64,000 bases of DNA, taken from the NCBI RefSeq assembly GCF_000524555.1, contig NZ_CP007154.1, positions 186,001-250,000 of the forward strand, in the 5' to 3' direction. Positions within the stretch are counted from its first letter, which is position 1, and the number at the start of each line of letters is the position of its first letter. The position numbers were made by a program, and so were the translations under genes. A model generated the notes under the pieces. That model worked only from the letters and a program-made list of their open reading frames with translations. It searched no databases and was not told the DNA's origin. Below are positions 26,077-39,845 of this stretch, piece after piece. The stretch comes from Mesomycoplasma bovoculi M165/69 (lineage in GTDB: Bacteria > Bacillota_I > Bacilli_A > Mycoplasmatales > Metamycoplasmataceae).

Positions 26077-28734
26077 ATGAATAAGAAAATTAGTTCAAAA
26101 CAAATTAGGCAACTATGATTAGATTTTTTTGCTAATAAAAATCACCTTGTTGTTGAAAGTAAGTCACTTGTTCCACGCAATGACCCATCACTTTTGTGAA
26201 TCAATTCAGGAGTCGCAACTTTAAAAGATTATTTTACTGGTAAAAAAACACCGCCCAGCAAACGAATAACAAACTCACAAAAAGCTATTAGAACTAATGA
26301 TATTGAAAATGTTGGAATCACTTCTAGACATCACACAATGTTTGAAATGCTTGGTAATTTTTCAATTGGTGATTATTTCAAAACAGAGGCTATTGCTTTT
26401 GCTTTTGAATTTCTAACAAAATACTTAAAGCTAGAAAAAGATAGACTTTACATAACTTATTTTGCAGAAGATGAAAAAACTAAAAACCTTTGACAAGAAC
26501 AAGGCATTCAGTCTGATCATTTAATTGCCGGAACTAGAAAAACTAACTTTTGAGATATGGGACTTGGACCCTGTGGCCCTTGCACTGAAATTTACTATGA
26601 CAGAGGTTCTAAATTTGATTCTCGCGGTGTTGAATTGATACAAAATGATATTGAAAATGATCGTTTTATAGAAATTTGAAACATAGTTTTTTCAGAATTT
26701 AATAATGATGGTGAAAATAACTACACACCTTTAATTAATAAAAACATCGATACTGGAGCAGGTTTTGAACGAATTGTTTCAATCTTGCAAGATGGACCTA
26801 CTAACTTTGATACTGACCTTTTTCTCCCTATAATTGTTGAAGTTCAAAAACTAACTAGCTATGTTTATAAACCTGAAAATTACTTTGAAAAAGAAGAAAA
26901 ACAACAAAAAATAAACGCTTATTTTAAAGTTATTGCAGATCACATTCGAAGCGTTGTTCATGCAATAAATGATGGAGTTGAACCTTCTAATACTCATCGT
27001 GGATACATTATTCGAAGATTAATTCGAAGAGCTTATCATAGTGGGAAAAAATTAGGAATTCAAAAACCTTTTTTACACACTTTAGTTGATACAGTTAAGG
27101 AAACATTAATTTATCCAATTGATGTTGAAAAAGTTGCCAAAATTATTGAAAAAGAAGAACAAATTTTTGAAAAAACTATTGAAAATGGTGAAATTTTATT
27201 AAGTAAAGAAATTGCTAAAAATCAAGGAACCTTTGATGTACAAGTTGCCTTTAAACTCTATGAAACATACGGCTTTCCTATTGAATTAACTAAAGAAATA
27301 CTTGCCGAAAAAGGTATAGATATAAATTTTGATGAACTAGAAAAGTTGAAGGTGCAACATGCACAAGTTTCTCGTGGACAACAATTTGTTGGAATGGAAA
27401 AAGCTGTTAATTCTTTAGCACTTGTAGAGTCTAAAATTAGTGAATTTATTGGTTATCATACTTTAGAGTCACAAGCTAACATTGTCTTTTTAGCTAACTC
27501 AGAACAAGAGATTGAGGAAAGTCAAGCAGGAGATCAAAGTTATGTTATTTTTGATAAAACCCCTTTTTATGCTACAGGAGGTGGACAAAAACATGACCAA
27601 GGTTTTGTGGTTCAAGGTGAACAAAAATTGGAAATCATCAAGGTTTTTAAAGATAAATTTTTAAATAATGTTCACATTATTAATGGTAAATTAATTAAAA
27701 ATTTACCTGTTGATTTAGTTGTAAACAAATCAAATCGCACTAATTTAGAGCGTAATCACTCAGCAACCCACTTACTATTTAAGTCGCTTCGTGACCAATT
27801 TGGTTTGCAAATTAAGCAACTTGGTTCAGATAATAATGAAAATCGTTTGACATTCGATTTTCCAGCAGATGTTAAACCAACAGATGAAGAAATTCATCAA
27901 ATTGAAGCTAGAGTCAATGAGTTTATTGCTAAAGGAGTTGATAGGCAATACTTAGAAACTAGCATTAAAGAAGCAGAAAAACTTAATGCAATTATGACTC
28001 TTGAAGAGGCAGAGTACATGGATCCAAAAAATGTTCGTCTTGTTCATTTTGAAGGTTTAACAACCGACTTATGTGGCGGAACTCACATTGCAAATACATC
28101 ACTAATTGAAAAATTTAAGATTGTTTCTTGTCAAAATAAAGGAACTGGAATTTATAGAATTAGAGCAATTACTACAAATGAAAAATATCTTGAATTTATG
28201 CAAGAAGTAAATTCTGAAAAAGAGCAAAATTTAGCTAGAATAATTGCCAAAAACAAGGAACTCAGCCCAAATTACAACCTAAATATTTTGCTTACATCCA
28301 ATCAAGATAAAAATAGTGAACTTCTTGATAATTTAATTGAAATAGCTAAAAATGACTATAAAAATCTATTAAAAGCACAAAAAAATGATGTTAATCAGTT
28401 GGTTTTTGATGCAAATAAAATTATAAAAATTAACAATTACAAATTTTATTTGGATTTTACAATTCCAAATTCATCATTAAAACAAGTAGCTGCCACTTGA
28501 AGAGAAGAGCACCCACACGTTTGCTTTGTTTTAGGATCAAAAACAAAGCAAGATAATTATTTATTGGTTGTAGCTTCTAAGGACTTAAAAGCTAATGAAG
28601 TTTTACAAAAAGTTTTACAAACCTTTGGTGGCAAAGGTGGTGGAAACCAAATTATTGCACAAGGTAGCTTTATTTTTAAAGAAGAAATTGAAACTATTGA
28701 CGAACAAATATGCAAAATACTAGCAGAATTTTAG
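26077..28734 (+). CDS. alaS: Alanyl-tRNA synthetase
   Basis: Charges tRNA-Ala and edits mischarged Ser and Gly. The 885-aa protein has the class II core at the N-terminus ([20 protein letters not shown], near residue 85), the editing-site zinc motif HSATH near residue 562 and CGGTH near residue 668, and the C-Ala domain. Many Trp codons are TGA. AAAAGGA precedes the ATG. Its last 25 bases overlap ruvX, so the two are coupled, as in many Firmicutes. Confidence 0.97.
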
Positions 28735-29156
28735 CCATTGACTTTGGAACCAAAGTGTGTGGGTTTGCTATTAGTGAACCCTTAACTGGCAATATTTTTC
28801 CACTTGCTAGTTTTGAATACAAAAATAAAGATTTAATGCAAGTGATTAAAAAAATCAAAAATATTATTGTAGATTATGATGGGAGTTTTCCAATATCTAC
28901 TTTGGTTTTAGGTTATCCACTCAAATCAGGTCATCTCAAAACTCAAACTACACTTTTTGTAGAGCAATTTTATCAATTGCTTTTAGCAAATTTTGCTAGT
29001 TACAAAATAGAATTAGAAGATGAATCGTATAGTAGCAATGAGGCTAAAGTAATTCTAGATGAGTTAGAATTTAGTCCTACAAAATATAAAGAAAAAATTG
29101 ACCAATTAGCTGCATATATTATTTTACAAAGATACTTGAGCAAAGCGAATGTTTAA
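28710..29156 (+). CDS. ruvX: Holliday junction resolvase-like nuclease (YqgF)
   Basis: Predicted RNase H-fold nuclease implicated in pre-16S rRNA processing in the family. The 148-aa protein has the first catalytic Asp in [14 protein letters not shown], 'LVLGYPL', 'EDESYSSNEA' and the final acidic motif 'KIDQLAAYIIL'. The length is normal. No separate promoter is visible; the start lies inside alaS. Confidence 0.92.
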   Translation: MQNTSRILAIDFGTKVCGFAISEPLTGNIFPLASFEYKNKDLMQVIKKIKNIIVDYDGSFPISTLVLGYPLKSGHLKTQTTLFVEQFYQLLLANFASYKIELEDESYSSNEAKVILDELEFSPTKYKEKIDQLAAYIILQRYLSKANV

Positions 29157-29185
29157 AATTATCTCACTTTAAACAATAATTTGTC

Positions 29186-29229
29186 TTATAGTCTGTTGTT
29201 TTTAAATATTTAAAAACAACAGACTATAA
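29186..29229. repeat. 44-nt perfect palindrome
   Basis: The two 22-nt halves, TTATAGTCTGTTGTTTTTAAAT and its complement, are joined without any loop. It lies 30 bases past the ruvX stop. No T run follows, so it is not a standard terminator, although a hairpin could form in RNA. It marks the boundary between housekeeping genes and the accessory island. Confidence 0.9.
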
Positions 29230-29260
29230 CAAACCACACCAACCTATAACAACCTATAAC
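29224..29260 (+). repeat. Short CTATAACA direct repeats
   Basis: CTATAACA occurs three times at 29224, 29244 and 29253 or within a base of these; the last two are part of an AACCTATAAC direct pair. The first copy overlaps the right arm of the palindrome. Confidence 0.6.
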
Positions 29261-29378
29261 ATTACCATAGAACAATTTGTATTATTGTACTTTCTAGATA
29301 CAGTACCCCAGAGAGTACCCAGAAAACTTTAATAAAAATAAAAAAATATAATACAATTTATATAAATAAAAGGAAAAT

Positions 29379-29630
29379 ATGGGAGATAAAGATTTTTGTA
29401 TTTCATTAAAGTATAAAAGTGAATCATTGAAATTAGAACTTAAGAGCCAATGAATTTTAAATAAAGCTGAAAAAAATAGAAAAATTTTAAACACTATTAG
29501 TGCTTTTTTGAATACCAAAGGTGGAACATTAGTGATAGGTATAACTGATGAAAAACGAGAAATAATAGGTATTAGCAACAATATAGAGGAAATTAAAAAA
29601 ATTAAAGGTGATATTGAACTGCTATTTTAA
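29379..29630 (+). pseudogene. Truncated AlbA_2-domain gene
   Basis: The 83-residue frame starts at an ATG with AAAGGAA upstream and carries the AlbA_2 core: 'LELKSQW', then ISAFLNTKGGTLVIGITDE, then 'IIGI'. This matches the first 80 residues of the protein encoded at 19795-21321. It then stops at 29628. In another frame the next bases still resemble the family (LNCISPST), so a frameshift followed by decay or truncation against the neighbouring minus-strand gene is likely. A short AlbA_2 protein may still be made. Confidence 0.65.
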
Positions 29631-29698
29631 ATTGTATATCTCCATCTACATAGCAAAATCTTATTGTGTTAGATACCCATTTGTGTGAAGATAAATTT

Positions 29699-31885
29699 TT
29701 AATATCTATCAAAGTTTACATATGGATGAGAACAAGATTCCATTTTTCTTTCTTTTTGGATTTTTTGCCATAATTCATTTATTTTAACTTTATCTTCATT
29801 CTTGATTTTTAGAATTGCATCTAAAGTGAGAGCCTTAGGAGAAAAACGTGAATCATAAATACAACTAAAAAAATTAAATAATGAATCATTATCTAGGGCA
29901 TCAATCATTTGTTCTAAGTTCTTCCAATTTAATATTTCTTTAATAAATTTAATTTTAACTTCATTCTCTACAAGTCAAAACAATTTAATTAAGAATCTAG
30001 AATATTTAGATAATCTATCATCGCCTCATGGAATTTGATTTATTTCAAATATGCGCTTAATTAATTTATTTAAATTAGATTCATTTTCTTTTTGTTCGTT
30101 CAATATTTTAGATATTGCAAATATCAATGATATTCTATCATATTCATAATTGTCAAAAGACTCCAAAATGTCCAAGTTTATTTCTAATCGTTCAATCTTG
30201 TGTAGGAATTGAAATTCTTCCTTAATGAATTCTTCAGGAAAAAGAAATGAAAATCTTTTTTCAATTTTTTTAATTTTTTCAGATGAACTATACTTTAAAA
30301 AAGATGCAATATTTGTTCCTTGATTTTCTAGTAGTTTAAAAAAATCATTTTTATTATATATATTCTTGACATAATTATTGTATTTATCATCTTTTTCAAG
30401 ATTTGTATCAAGAAATTTCTGACTATCAAAAGGGTCTTGCATATAAATGCAATAATTATAAAATTCATAAAAATTATAAGAATGTTTACATTTTGTGCAA
30501 TAGACTTTTCGATCATTGGGTGAATTATATCATAGAGAAGAAAAAACGGAATATCTCAAAATTTTATTTGTTTTTTCATTTTGCGTTAAATTTTTTTCTA
30601 ATATTGCTCAAATGCTTTCAAATCATCCATTTAATTTATTTAAAATTTCATTTCTATGTTGAATGATAATTAAAGGTTTTTTTACATTTTCTTGAAATAA
30701 TTTACTTTGATGATTTAATAATTTCTTAAAAGTTTCAGGAAACTTATTTTTTAAAATTAAAAAAGATAATACTGAAGTATAATCTGAATAATGTTCATTT
30801 TTATTTTGTTCTCAATAAATTATAAATTCATTGTGTAAATTATGTATTTCTCTAACACTATTAAATAATTTATGTGTAGACCTTACTAATAATCTGAAAT
30901 TTCAATTATTATCTCAATATTCTTCACCAAAAAGTTGTTTAAAATAATTTATAGAATCAAAGTTATTTACAATAGGTATAATTGGTATAGAAATATCAAA
31001 GAATTTAATAAAATCATCCTGTTTTTCAAATAAATCTGGTTTTACAAGATAAATAAAATTTATTTTTTGATGGTGTGTAAATTTGTTGTCTATATTATTA
31101 TGTAGATATTTATTAATAATTAAATTTAACTCTCTTAGTTTTTGAAATATTAAGTTATTGCCAAATCTATCTAGATCTTCAAAAACAAAAATATTTTTTT
31201 CACACTTAGAAAAAATATATATTAGTTCTGCAAGGTTATTGTCGAATTCTGATAATTTATTAACTTCCATTCGAACTTCAAGATTTGCAAGTTTGAATTT
31301 TAAAATTATTTTATAGGCATAGTTAATTATAGTTTTAATTTTTCATATTAGTAATATAAATAGAAGGATAGATAACCCACTAATAATTAAAAATTTTAAT
31401 CAATCTAACTTACCTACTGAAGGAAATTTGTCTCAAAAAATATTAATACCTATAATTAATGTTGATAACACAAAAATTCCAAACAAAATTAAAGCAATAC
31501 GCTTTCAATTTACTTGGTTAAAAGATAATTTATACTTTGATAAAGGTATTTTTGTTGGATCAACTTGAGAAACTAATTGGTTTATAATTTGTTTTTCAAG
31601 CAATACTGTGGTTGCTAAATCATCTTTTGGATTTTTATAATAATTACCAATAATAACTTCAATATATTTGTCTTTATATTGGTCATTATTTTTTAAAAAA
31701 CTTTTAAAAATAGTACTTTTACCAATACCATAATCACCAGTAATTGCTATATTAGTGTATTCAGGATTTTCTAGTGAGTCTTCAAAGTGTTTTTTATAAA
31801 TTTTGTATTTTTGGTCAAATTCTTCTTTGTTTATGTGTACTTCTTTTAAAGTGAGTAATTTACTATCATCTACATTACTTTCCAT
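29699..31885 (-). CDS. YobI/KAP-like membrane P-loop NTPase
   Basis: Predicted membrane-associated NTPase of unknown cellular role. The 728-aa protein has Walker A GDYGIGKST at residues 50-58, preceded by NIAIT, a pattern typical of YobI-like NTPases. Two membrane segments lie at about residues 130-150 and 165-185, inserted in the P-loop domain as in KAP-type ATPases. Walker B is FVFEDLDRF near residue 235. The C-terminal 450 residues are Asn/Lys-rich and helical with no recognised motif. At least ten TGA codons are Trp. It lies 73 bases downstream of hsdR on the same strand. KAP/YobI NTPases occur in some anti-phage systems, so a defence role is possible but unproven. Confidence 0.8.
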
Positions 31886-31958
31886 AAATACAAATTATAA
31901 TGAAAATATTTTATTAAAGAAAAATAAAAATTAATAAGTATAGCAATTTTTCAATATT

Positions 31959-34900
31959 TTACTCATTAGCAGTATCTATAAATTTTTCAATTAATTGATT
32001 GTATTTTTCAAAAATATCATTCATTAGTTCAGCTAATTTTTTGTGCATTTCAATATTTGTTTTTCTAAAGCTAAATTTAATAAGATTTGCAAATTGACTT
32101 GTTTCAGAATCAAAATTACTTTTTCTAAGAGATTTATTCAAGTATTCAATAACTTCTTGCCTATTTACATTAATATTTTCTTTTTTAATAGTATCAAACA
32201 TTAAAATTAAATCTTTTTTAGATTCTTCAGTTGAATATTGTGACAACTCATAAGTTGTCATTTTAGAAATTTTACCTTGAATTTTGGTAATAAAATTTCT
32301 AATTAATTCTGATTTTTTTCTTGTATCATATGAGGCGTTTGCTGTTGTTTCAGCTTCTTTGCTTAATTGATCAATACTAATAGTAGGGTTGTTTTTTGCA
32401 TTTTTTTGAACAATTTCTAAAACATTAGCCAAGTCATATCTCATGACTTCTCACATTTCAACTTCATATTCAAGGTCATCTTCAATGCTTTCTTTATCTG
32501 CATTAATCATACGTTTGAGTTTGTCTCTAATTTCGTGAAAAGCACTTTTGTAATTATCTAGTTTAGTACCACTTAAAAGTATTTTATCACCGGTGAACTC
32601 AGGAAAGCATTGAAGAATTAAGTCCAGTTTAAGTATTCTAGAAAATGCTTTAACAAATTTTTTATAAGTTGTTTTGTCTTGTATGGTTTGCCAATCAGAA
32701 TTCTCGATTGGAAATTGTTTAAGTAATCGTTCAACATTTTTTTTGTAACCATCACGATCAAATAATATAAATCGAATATTTTCACTTGCTGGATTTTGAT
32801 GACCATAGTAGTAATTGTTAAAACTATCAAAAGAAATGAATGTTTTTACTTCTTTTCCTTCTGCAAAAATTTGAAAGGCTTTTTCTAAATTATATTTCAA
32901 ATTACGAAATGAAATAATATTGCCCTTTGGTTTTAAAGCATTAAAAATCCGATTGGTTCTTGAAATGGCTTGAATAAGTCCGTGATCTCTTAATACTCTA
33001 TCTATCCAAATAGTATTAAGTCTTTTGGAATCAAAACCAGTTAGAAAAATATTAACAACAATTACAATATCTAATTCTACTTTTTTGATTTTATCTGCAA
33101 CATCGCCATAAAAAGTATAAAATCTATTTTGGTCAATGTAGTTGTTTCTAATGTATTTATTATCATACATTTGATAAAAGTCATCAATTACATTTGCCAA
33201 AAAATCTTTATTTGACTCGTTCAATTGCTGAATTTCTAGATCGCTACTTTCAGCTTCACTAGCACTAAAAATTGTAGTTACCTTAATTTTTTTATCCTCA
33301 TCTAGATTTGCTATTTGTTTTTTAAATTCATCATAATATTTACGAGCAAGTTCGATATTTTGAACAGTAAAAATTCCATTAAAACCTGGATCGTTTGGTC
33401 TTAAATTTTTTCTTGTGTATATAGGATGGTTTTTTAAAATTGATTCTACAATTTTAGATATTCTTTTTGGCGATGCTAAAGCAGAATCTTCATCAATATC
33501 GATAACATCACGGTCATTCATATTCTTTTTTTCTAAAAAATTAGAGTAATGTTCATAGTGAAAACCAAGAACATTACCATCAGCCATAGCATTTCCAAGT
33601 GTGTATGAATGTAACTGATTTTTAAAAATATTTTCAGTTGTCAAGTTAATGTTATCTAGTATTTTATCTTCACTTTTTAAAAATTTTTTGTCATTGGTTA
33701 ATTTTTCTAAAGTTTTTAGTGCTTGTAAATTGCTATTTTCAGGAAAAATAGGTGTTCCAGTAAAACCAAAAATATATGATTTTTTAAATTTATTGTGAAT
33801 ATTTTGTTGCATTTGTCCAAATTGTGAACGATGACACTCATCAAATATTAAAACAACATTTTCATTTAAAACCGGGATATTCTTTGAATTATTATTTTTA
33901 GATGACAAAACTTTATTTAGTTTTTGAATTGTTGTTATAATGATTGAATGATTTTTATCATTTAACTTTTCTTCTAAATTTTTAGAGCTAGAAACACCTT
34001 GTGCCGCCCCTTTTTCAAAACTATCATATTCTTGTTGAGTTTGACGATCAAGATCTTTTCTATCTACAACAAATAAAACTTTTTCAATAAAATTTATGCC
34101 TTTTTCTTTTAATCTGGCAGCTAATGTAGCCGCTTTAAAAGATGTAAGAGTTTTTCCAGAACCTGTAGTATGTCAAATATAACCTTTGGATTCATTTTGA
34201 TTTCATTTTTTATTTATGTAGGCAAGTCTAATTTGATTAAGTATTCTTTCCACGGCTGTTATTTGATAAGGTCGCATAACAAGCAACTTAGGATTTGCAC
34301 TATTTTCACGTTCTAGTACACAATATTTTGTAAGAATATTTCACAAAACAAATTTACTGAAAAAGTAGTAAGTAAAATCCACTAAATCAATAATTTTTGT
34401 ATTTTTTGCATCTGCTCAATGTGAAGTAAATACATAGCTTTGTTCTAGTTTTTTTTTGTCATTTGTATCAGCTATAGTTGTATTTGAAAAATATTTAGTT
34501 TCAGTCCCATTTGAAATGACAAATATTTGCACAAATTCAAATAATCCTGTTTCAGCTCAGAAACTTTCGTTTGTATATCTATGAATTTGAGCAAAAGCCT
34601 CTTTGATGTTTACCCCACGTCTTTTTAGTTCAATATGAACTAGTGGTAAACCATTTATCAAAATTGTTACATCATATCTATTTTGATACTTATCACCTTT
34701 GTTTTTGACTTGATTAACAACTTGAAAAGAGTTATTAAAGTAATTTTCTTTGTCAATTAATTTTAAATTTTTAGAACTTCCATCATCTCGCCTGATGCTA
34801 AAAATTTCTTCTCTTCTTGATTGAATGAGTTTGGTTTTATCAATATTTGTAAATTTTTTATTAGCTATTTTTTCAGTTCAAATATAATTTCATTCATTTT

Positions 34901-35135
34901 CACTAAAAATAGTTTTGTTTAATTCTTCAAGTTTTTTTCTTAAATTTTTCTTGAGTTCATCACTATTTTTAATGTGTGCAGCATATTCATAACCAATTTC
35001 CCCAAGCATTTCTATGAATAGATTTTCAAGATCTTCTTCGCTTTGGTAGTACAATTCTTCTTTTTTTTGTTCTTTGAATTCAGATACTACAACTCAATCT
35101 TCACTTTGGATAAATGGTTTAAAATATTTTTTCAT
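31959..35135 (-). CDS. hsdR: Type I restriction enzyme, R subunit
   Basis: Motor and nuclease subunit of a type I restriction-modification complex; it translocates DNA and cuts unmodified DNA. The 1058-aa protein has the nuclease motif in RYDVTILINGLPLVHIELK (Asp, Glu and Lys; near residue 160). The helicase Walker A is HTTGSGKT near residue 320 and the DEAD-type box is FDECHRSQFG near residue 432. Motif VI-like 'QAISRTNRIF' comes later. The frame is open from end to end once TGA is Trp, so the subunit appears intact. It starts 17 bases past the stop of the last hsdS module, so it should be in the hsdM-hsdS operon. Confidence 0.95.
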
Positions 35136-35152
35136 AAAAAGTCTTTCTCAGA

Positions 35153-35716
35153 TTAATTTTGGATTAGTAATTTAATAATTTTACTAAAATAATATTGATA
35201 TTGATTGGAAATTAATATTACTTGATTTTCCAAAATATCTATTAAATTATTGTTATTTTCTTCTAGTTGTTCTAAAATATTAACTATTGAATTTTGTTTG
35301 TGAATTGGTGGTAATGTGATTGAAATATTTGAGATTACATCTTTTCCTAAATTAGGGATTGCTGAATCATTATTTACATATAGTCTTGCAACATTATTTA
35401 AAGCATATTTAATATATTTTATGTTATTGTGAGTTTTAGGAATTAATAACCCACAATGACTATTCATGTTGAATTTCCCATTTCTATAAAAGATATGTCC
35501 AGCATAGCCATCTGTGGTTCATGTTAAAAACTCACCGTCATAATCATAAGTGTTGATTTTACCAATTTCGCCATTATTTTCAGTAGAGCCAGAATAAACA
35601 GGATACTCTCCAGGGTTTTCTAAAATATACTCTGTAGTATATTTGCTATTTCCTCTTTTAATGTCAAATAAATCGGAAATCAAAAATTCTCGTGGCTCGT
35701 TTGAAACATTTTGCAT
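35153..35716 (-). CDS. hsdS: HsdS module e (single target-recognition domain)
   Basis: Half-length specificity subunit of 187 aa. It begins MQN, then 'EFLISDLFDIKRGNSKY', the conserved entry of every module here, then a variable target-recognition domain and a C-terminal coiled-coil half repeat (PPIHKQNSIVNILEQLEE). Its ATG lies 8 bases past the stop of modules c-d, so restart of translation is possible. The same sequence is also open upstream through tract 35745-35772; a tract length divisible by three would fuse it to module d. Its variable domain resembles that of module a. Half-size HsdS proteins can dimerise in known systems. Confidence 0.85.
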
Positions 35717-35723
35717 TCAATAA

Positions 35724-37040
<1,317 letters not shown>

Positions 37041-38188
37041 CTAGTAAAATATTAATAATACCTTTTTGATAAGTACTAAATTGCTTGTCAGTTAAAACAA
37101 CATTTTCATTTAAACTCCCGTTTAATTTAGTACTTGTTTGTTCAAATTCATCAAGAATTTCAACAATTTGGTTTTGAATGTGAATTGGTGGTATGGGAAG
37201 TGAGATTTCTTTTAAATTTGTTAGTGGCAGTTTTGGCCGCCCACCATTTTCATTCCTATATTGGATAGCAATATGTGAGAGCAAAAAATAAAAATACTTT
37301 ATGTTGATTTGATTTGATTTTGCTTGTAGCACACAGGAATCAGAGTTTATACTAAATTTCCCATTTCTATAAAATACATGTCCAGCATCTCCATTTAGAG
37401 TTGCAGTTAAAAACTCACCATCATAATCATAAGTGTTGATTTTACCAAGTTCACCATCATTTTTTGTAGCAGCAGAATAAACCGGATAGTCTCCAGAGTT
37501 TTCTAAAATATACTCTTTAGTATATTTACTATTTCCTCTTTTGATTTCAAATAAATCACTTAGAAATTTATATTCTATTAATGAACTATTTTGCTTATTA
37601 GAATTTTCTTTGAATAATAAATTATGATAGTAGTTATATTGTTGTTTTCGTAATTCTATTTCTTTAGTAATAGATTGAATTAATGAATTTTTGTTTTCAC
37701 TGAAACTAGACAAAAAATCAACAATTTGGTTTTGAATGTGAATTGGTGGTATTGGAAGTGTGATATTTGAGATTACATTTCTACCTAGATTTGGAACAGC
37801 ACTACTACTATTTACATATTTTTTAGTAATGGCCTCTAAAACATATTTAATATATTCTATATTGTTATTTGTTTTTGCTTTTAATAATCAGCAATTTTGA
37901 CTCAAACTAAATTTACCATTTCTATGAAAAAAAGTTCCAGCATGTTCGCCACACGCTGTTAATATTAAAAACTCACCATCATAATCATATGTATTGACTC
38001 TACCCATTTCTCCATCATTTTTAGTTGCTCCAGAATAAACAGGATAATCTCCAGGATTTTCTAAAATATACTCTTTAGTATATTTGCTATTCCCTCTTTT
38101 GATTTCAAACAACTCAGCAACTTTTTTTAACTCAATTTTGTCTATATTTTGTTTGATTAGTTCAATTAATTTATCAAATTGTGACATC

Positions 38189-39751
38189 TTAAAACTCATT
38201 TTCTTCTATTTTTTTAATAAGTAAATCTATAGCATTTCTGTGCTTTTGTTCTTCTAGAACAAGTTCAGAAATTTCTTGATTAAGTGTATTAATATCTATT
38301 TCTTTTTCAGGTTCTTGTTCAACATACTTAGACACAGATAAGTTATAGTCATTTTGAATAATTTCATCAATGCTAACTAACTTGCTGCGATATTGAATTT
38401 CTTTTTTATCCTTGAAAATGGATGTAATAAATTCGATATTTTCATCACCTATTTTATTAAGTTTTGGTAACTTTTGAAATTGATCGCGAGCATCTATGAA
38501 TAATACTTTATCATCAACTCTACCTTTATTTAAAACAATAATACATGTTTCAATACTTGCACCAAAGAAAATATTTCCAGGTAAATGGATAACAGTTTCT
38601 AATGCTTGTTCTGTTAAATATTTTCTAATATTTTGTTCTGGACCCTTGCGATACAATGTTCCAGGAAAGCTAACAATTGCAGCTTTTCCATTATTTTTTA
38701 AGTGGTATAAAATGTGCATAGCAAAAGCTAAATCAGCTTTTGATTTTGGAGCTAAAGCGCCAGCTGGGCTAAATCTTTCATCATTTTGTAATTGAGGATT
38801 TTCGTCTACATTTCAGGAAATTGAATAGGGTGGATTAGAGACAATAACATCAAATTGTTTTTGGTCATGTTGTGGATTTAGTAAAGTGTCTCCATGAGCA
38901 ATTTTAAATTTGTCATAAACAATATTATGTAAAAACATATTCATTCTACAAAGATTGTATGTTGCTATATTAACCTCTTGTCCATAAAACGCTTCAACAT
39001 TAATATTTGGATTTGATTGAAACTTTAAAAGTAGAGAACCTGTTCCACAGGCCGGATCATAAACTTCAATTGATTTTTTTTCTTTATTGATAGTTGTTAA
39101 GTTTATAAGTAATTGAGAAACTTCAGGTGGAGTAAAAAATTCACCTCCACCTTTTTTTACCCCTTTAGCAAACTCTTCCATTAAAAATTGGTATAGTTCG
39201 CCAAACATATCCATATTGTCTAATTTTATGTCTAGATCATTAATTGCAAATAAAATTTCAACAAACCGACGATTTCTCTCACTTACTGATAAACCAATTT
39301 TGGTATTTTCCAAAGACAAACTTGTAAAAAGTTTGTCCAAAGGTTTATCACCTTTTGAAGTCACACTATCTCTTTCTATTGTTTGAAAAATTTGACTTAG
39401 TTGTTCATTAAGGTTTGCATTATTTTTTGCATCTTTTATCAAATTGCTAAAAAGATGAGAAGGTTTGATGAAAAAACCGGTAATTCTTATTATATTTTCT
39501 TTATACTCATTAGCATTTTCATCTGTTTCTTGACTATAATCGTAATCATTATCATGACCATCTTGTTTATCATTTTCTTTTAATTTATAAACTAAGTGCT
39601 CAGAAAGAAATCTATAAAATAAAAATGTAAATATATATTCTGAAAACTCAATGGGACTTGCATTTTTACCTCGCAATTTATTTGCTAGTTTTCAAAAATT
39701 ATTAAATAATTTATTTCTATCTTGATTGTTATTGGTATTATTTACTTCCAT
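38189..39751 (-). CDS. hsdM: Type I DNA methyltransferase, M subunit
   Basis: N6-adenine methyltransferase subunit of the type I complex. The 520-aa protein has an N-terminal helical domain, the S-adenosylmethionine motif DPACGTGSLL near residue 232 and the catalytic NPPYS motif near residue 305. The frame is complete and of normal length, with TGA Trp. AAAGGAAC lies before the ATG. It is the first gene of the operon hsdM - hsdS modules - hsdR, and it overlaps hsdS by 11 bases, so S and M are made together. Confidence 0.96.
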
Positions 39752-39769
39752 TTTGTTCCTTTGATAGGT

Positions 39770-39775
39770 ATTATA
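39770..39775 (-). promoter_or_regulatory. -10 box of the hsd operon
   Basis: On the minus strand an exact TATAAT lies 18 bases before the hsdM ATG. The predicted RNA would start very close to the ribosome-binding site. The -35 region is not obvious. Confidence 0.5.
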
Positions 39776-39787
39776 TTTTCAAAATAT

Positions 39788-39834
39788 AAAAAAATCCACT
39801 ACATTAGTAATGTTTTATATGTAGTAGATTTTAA
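39788..39834 (-). terminator. Terminator of pgk
   Basis: On the minus strand AAAATCTACTACAT pairs with ATGTAGTGGATTTT (one G-U pair) and is followed by T residues. It lies 12 bases past the pgk stop and just before the hsd promoter. Confidence 0.75.
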
Positions 39835-39845
39835 TTATATCAAAA

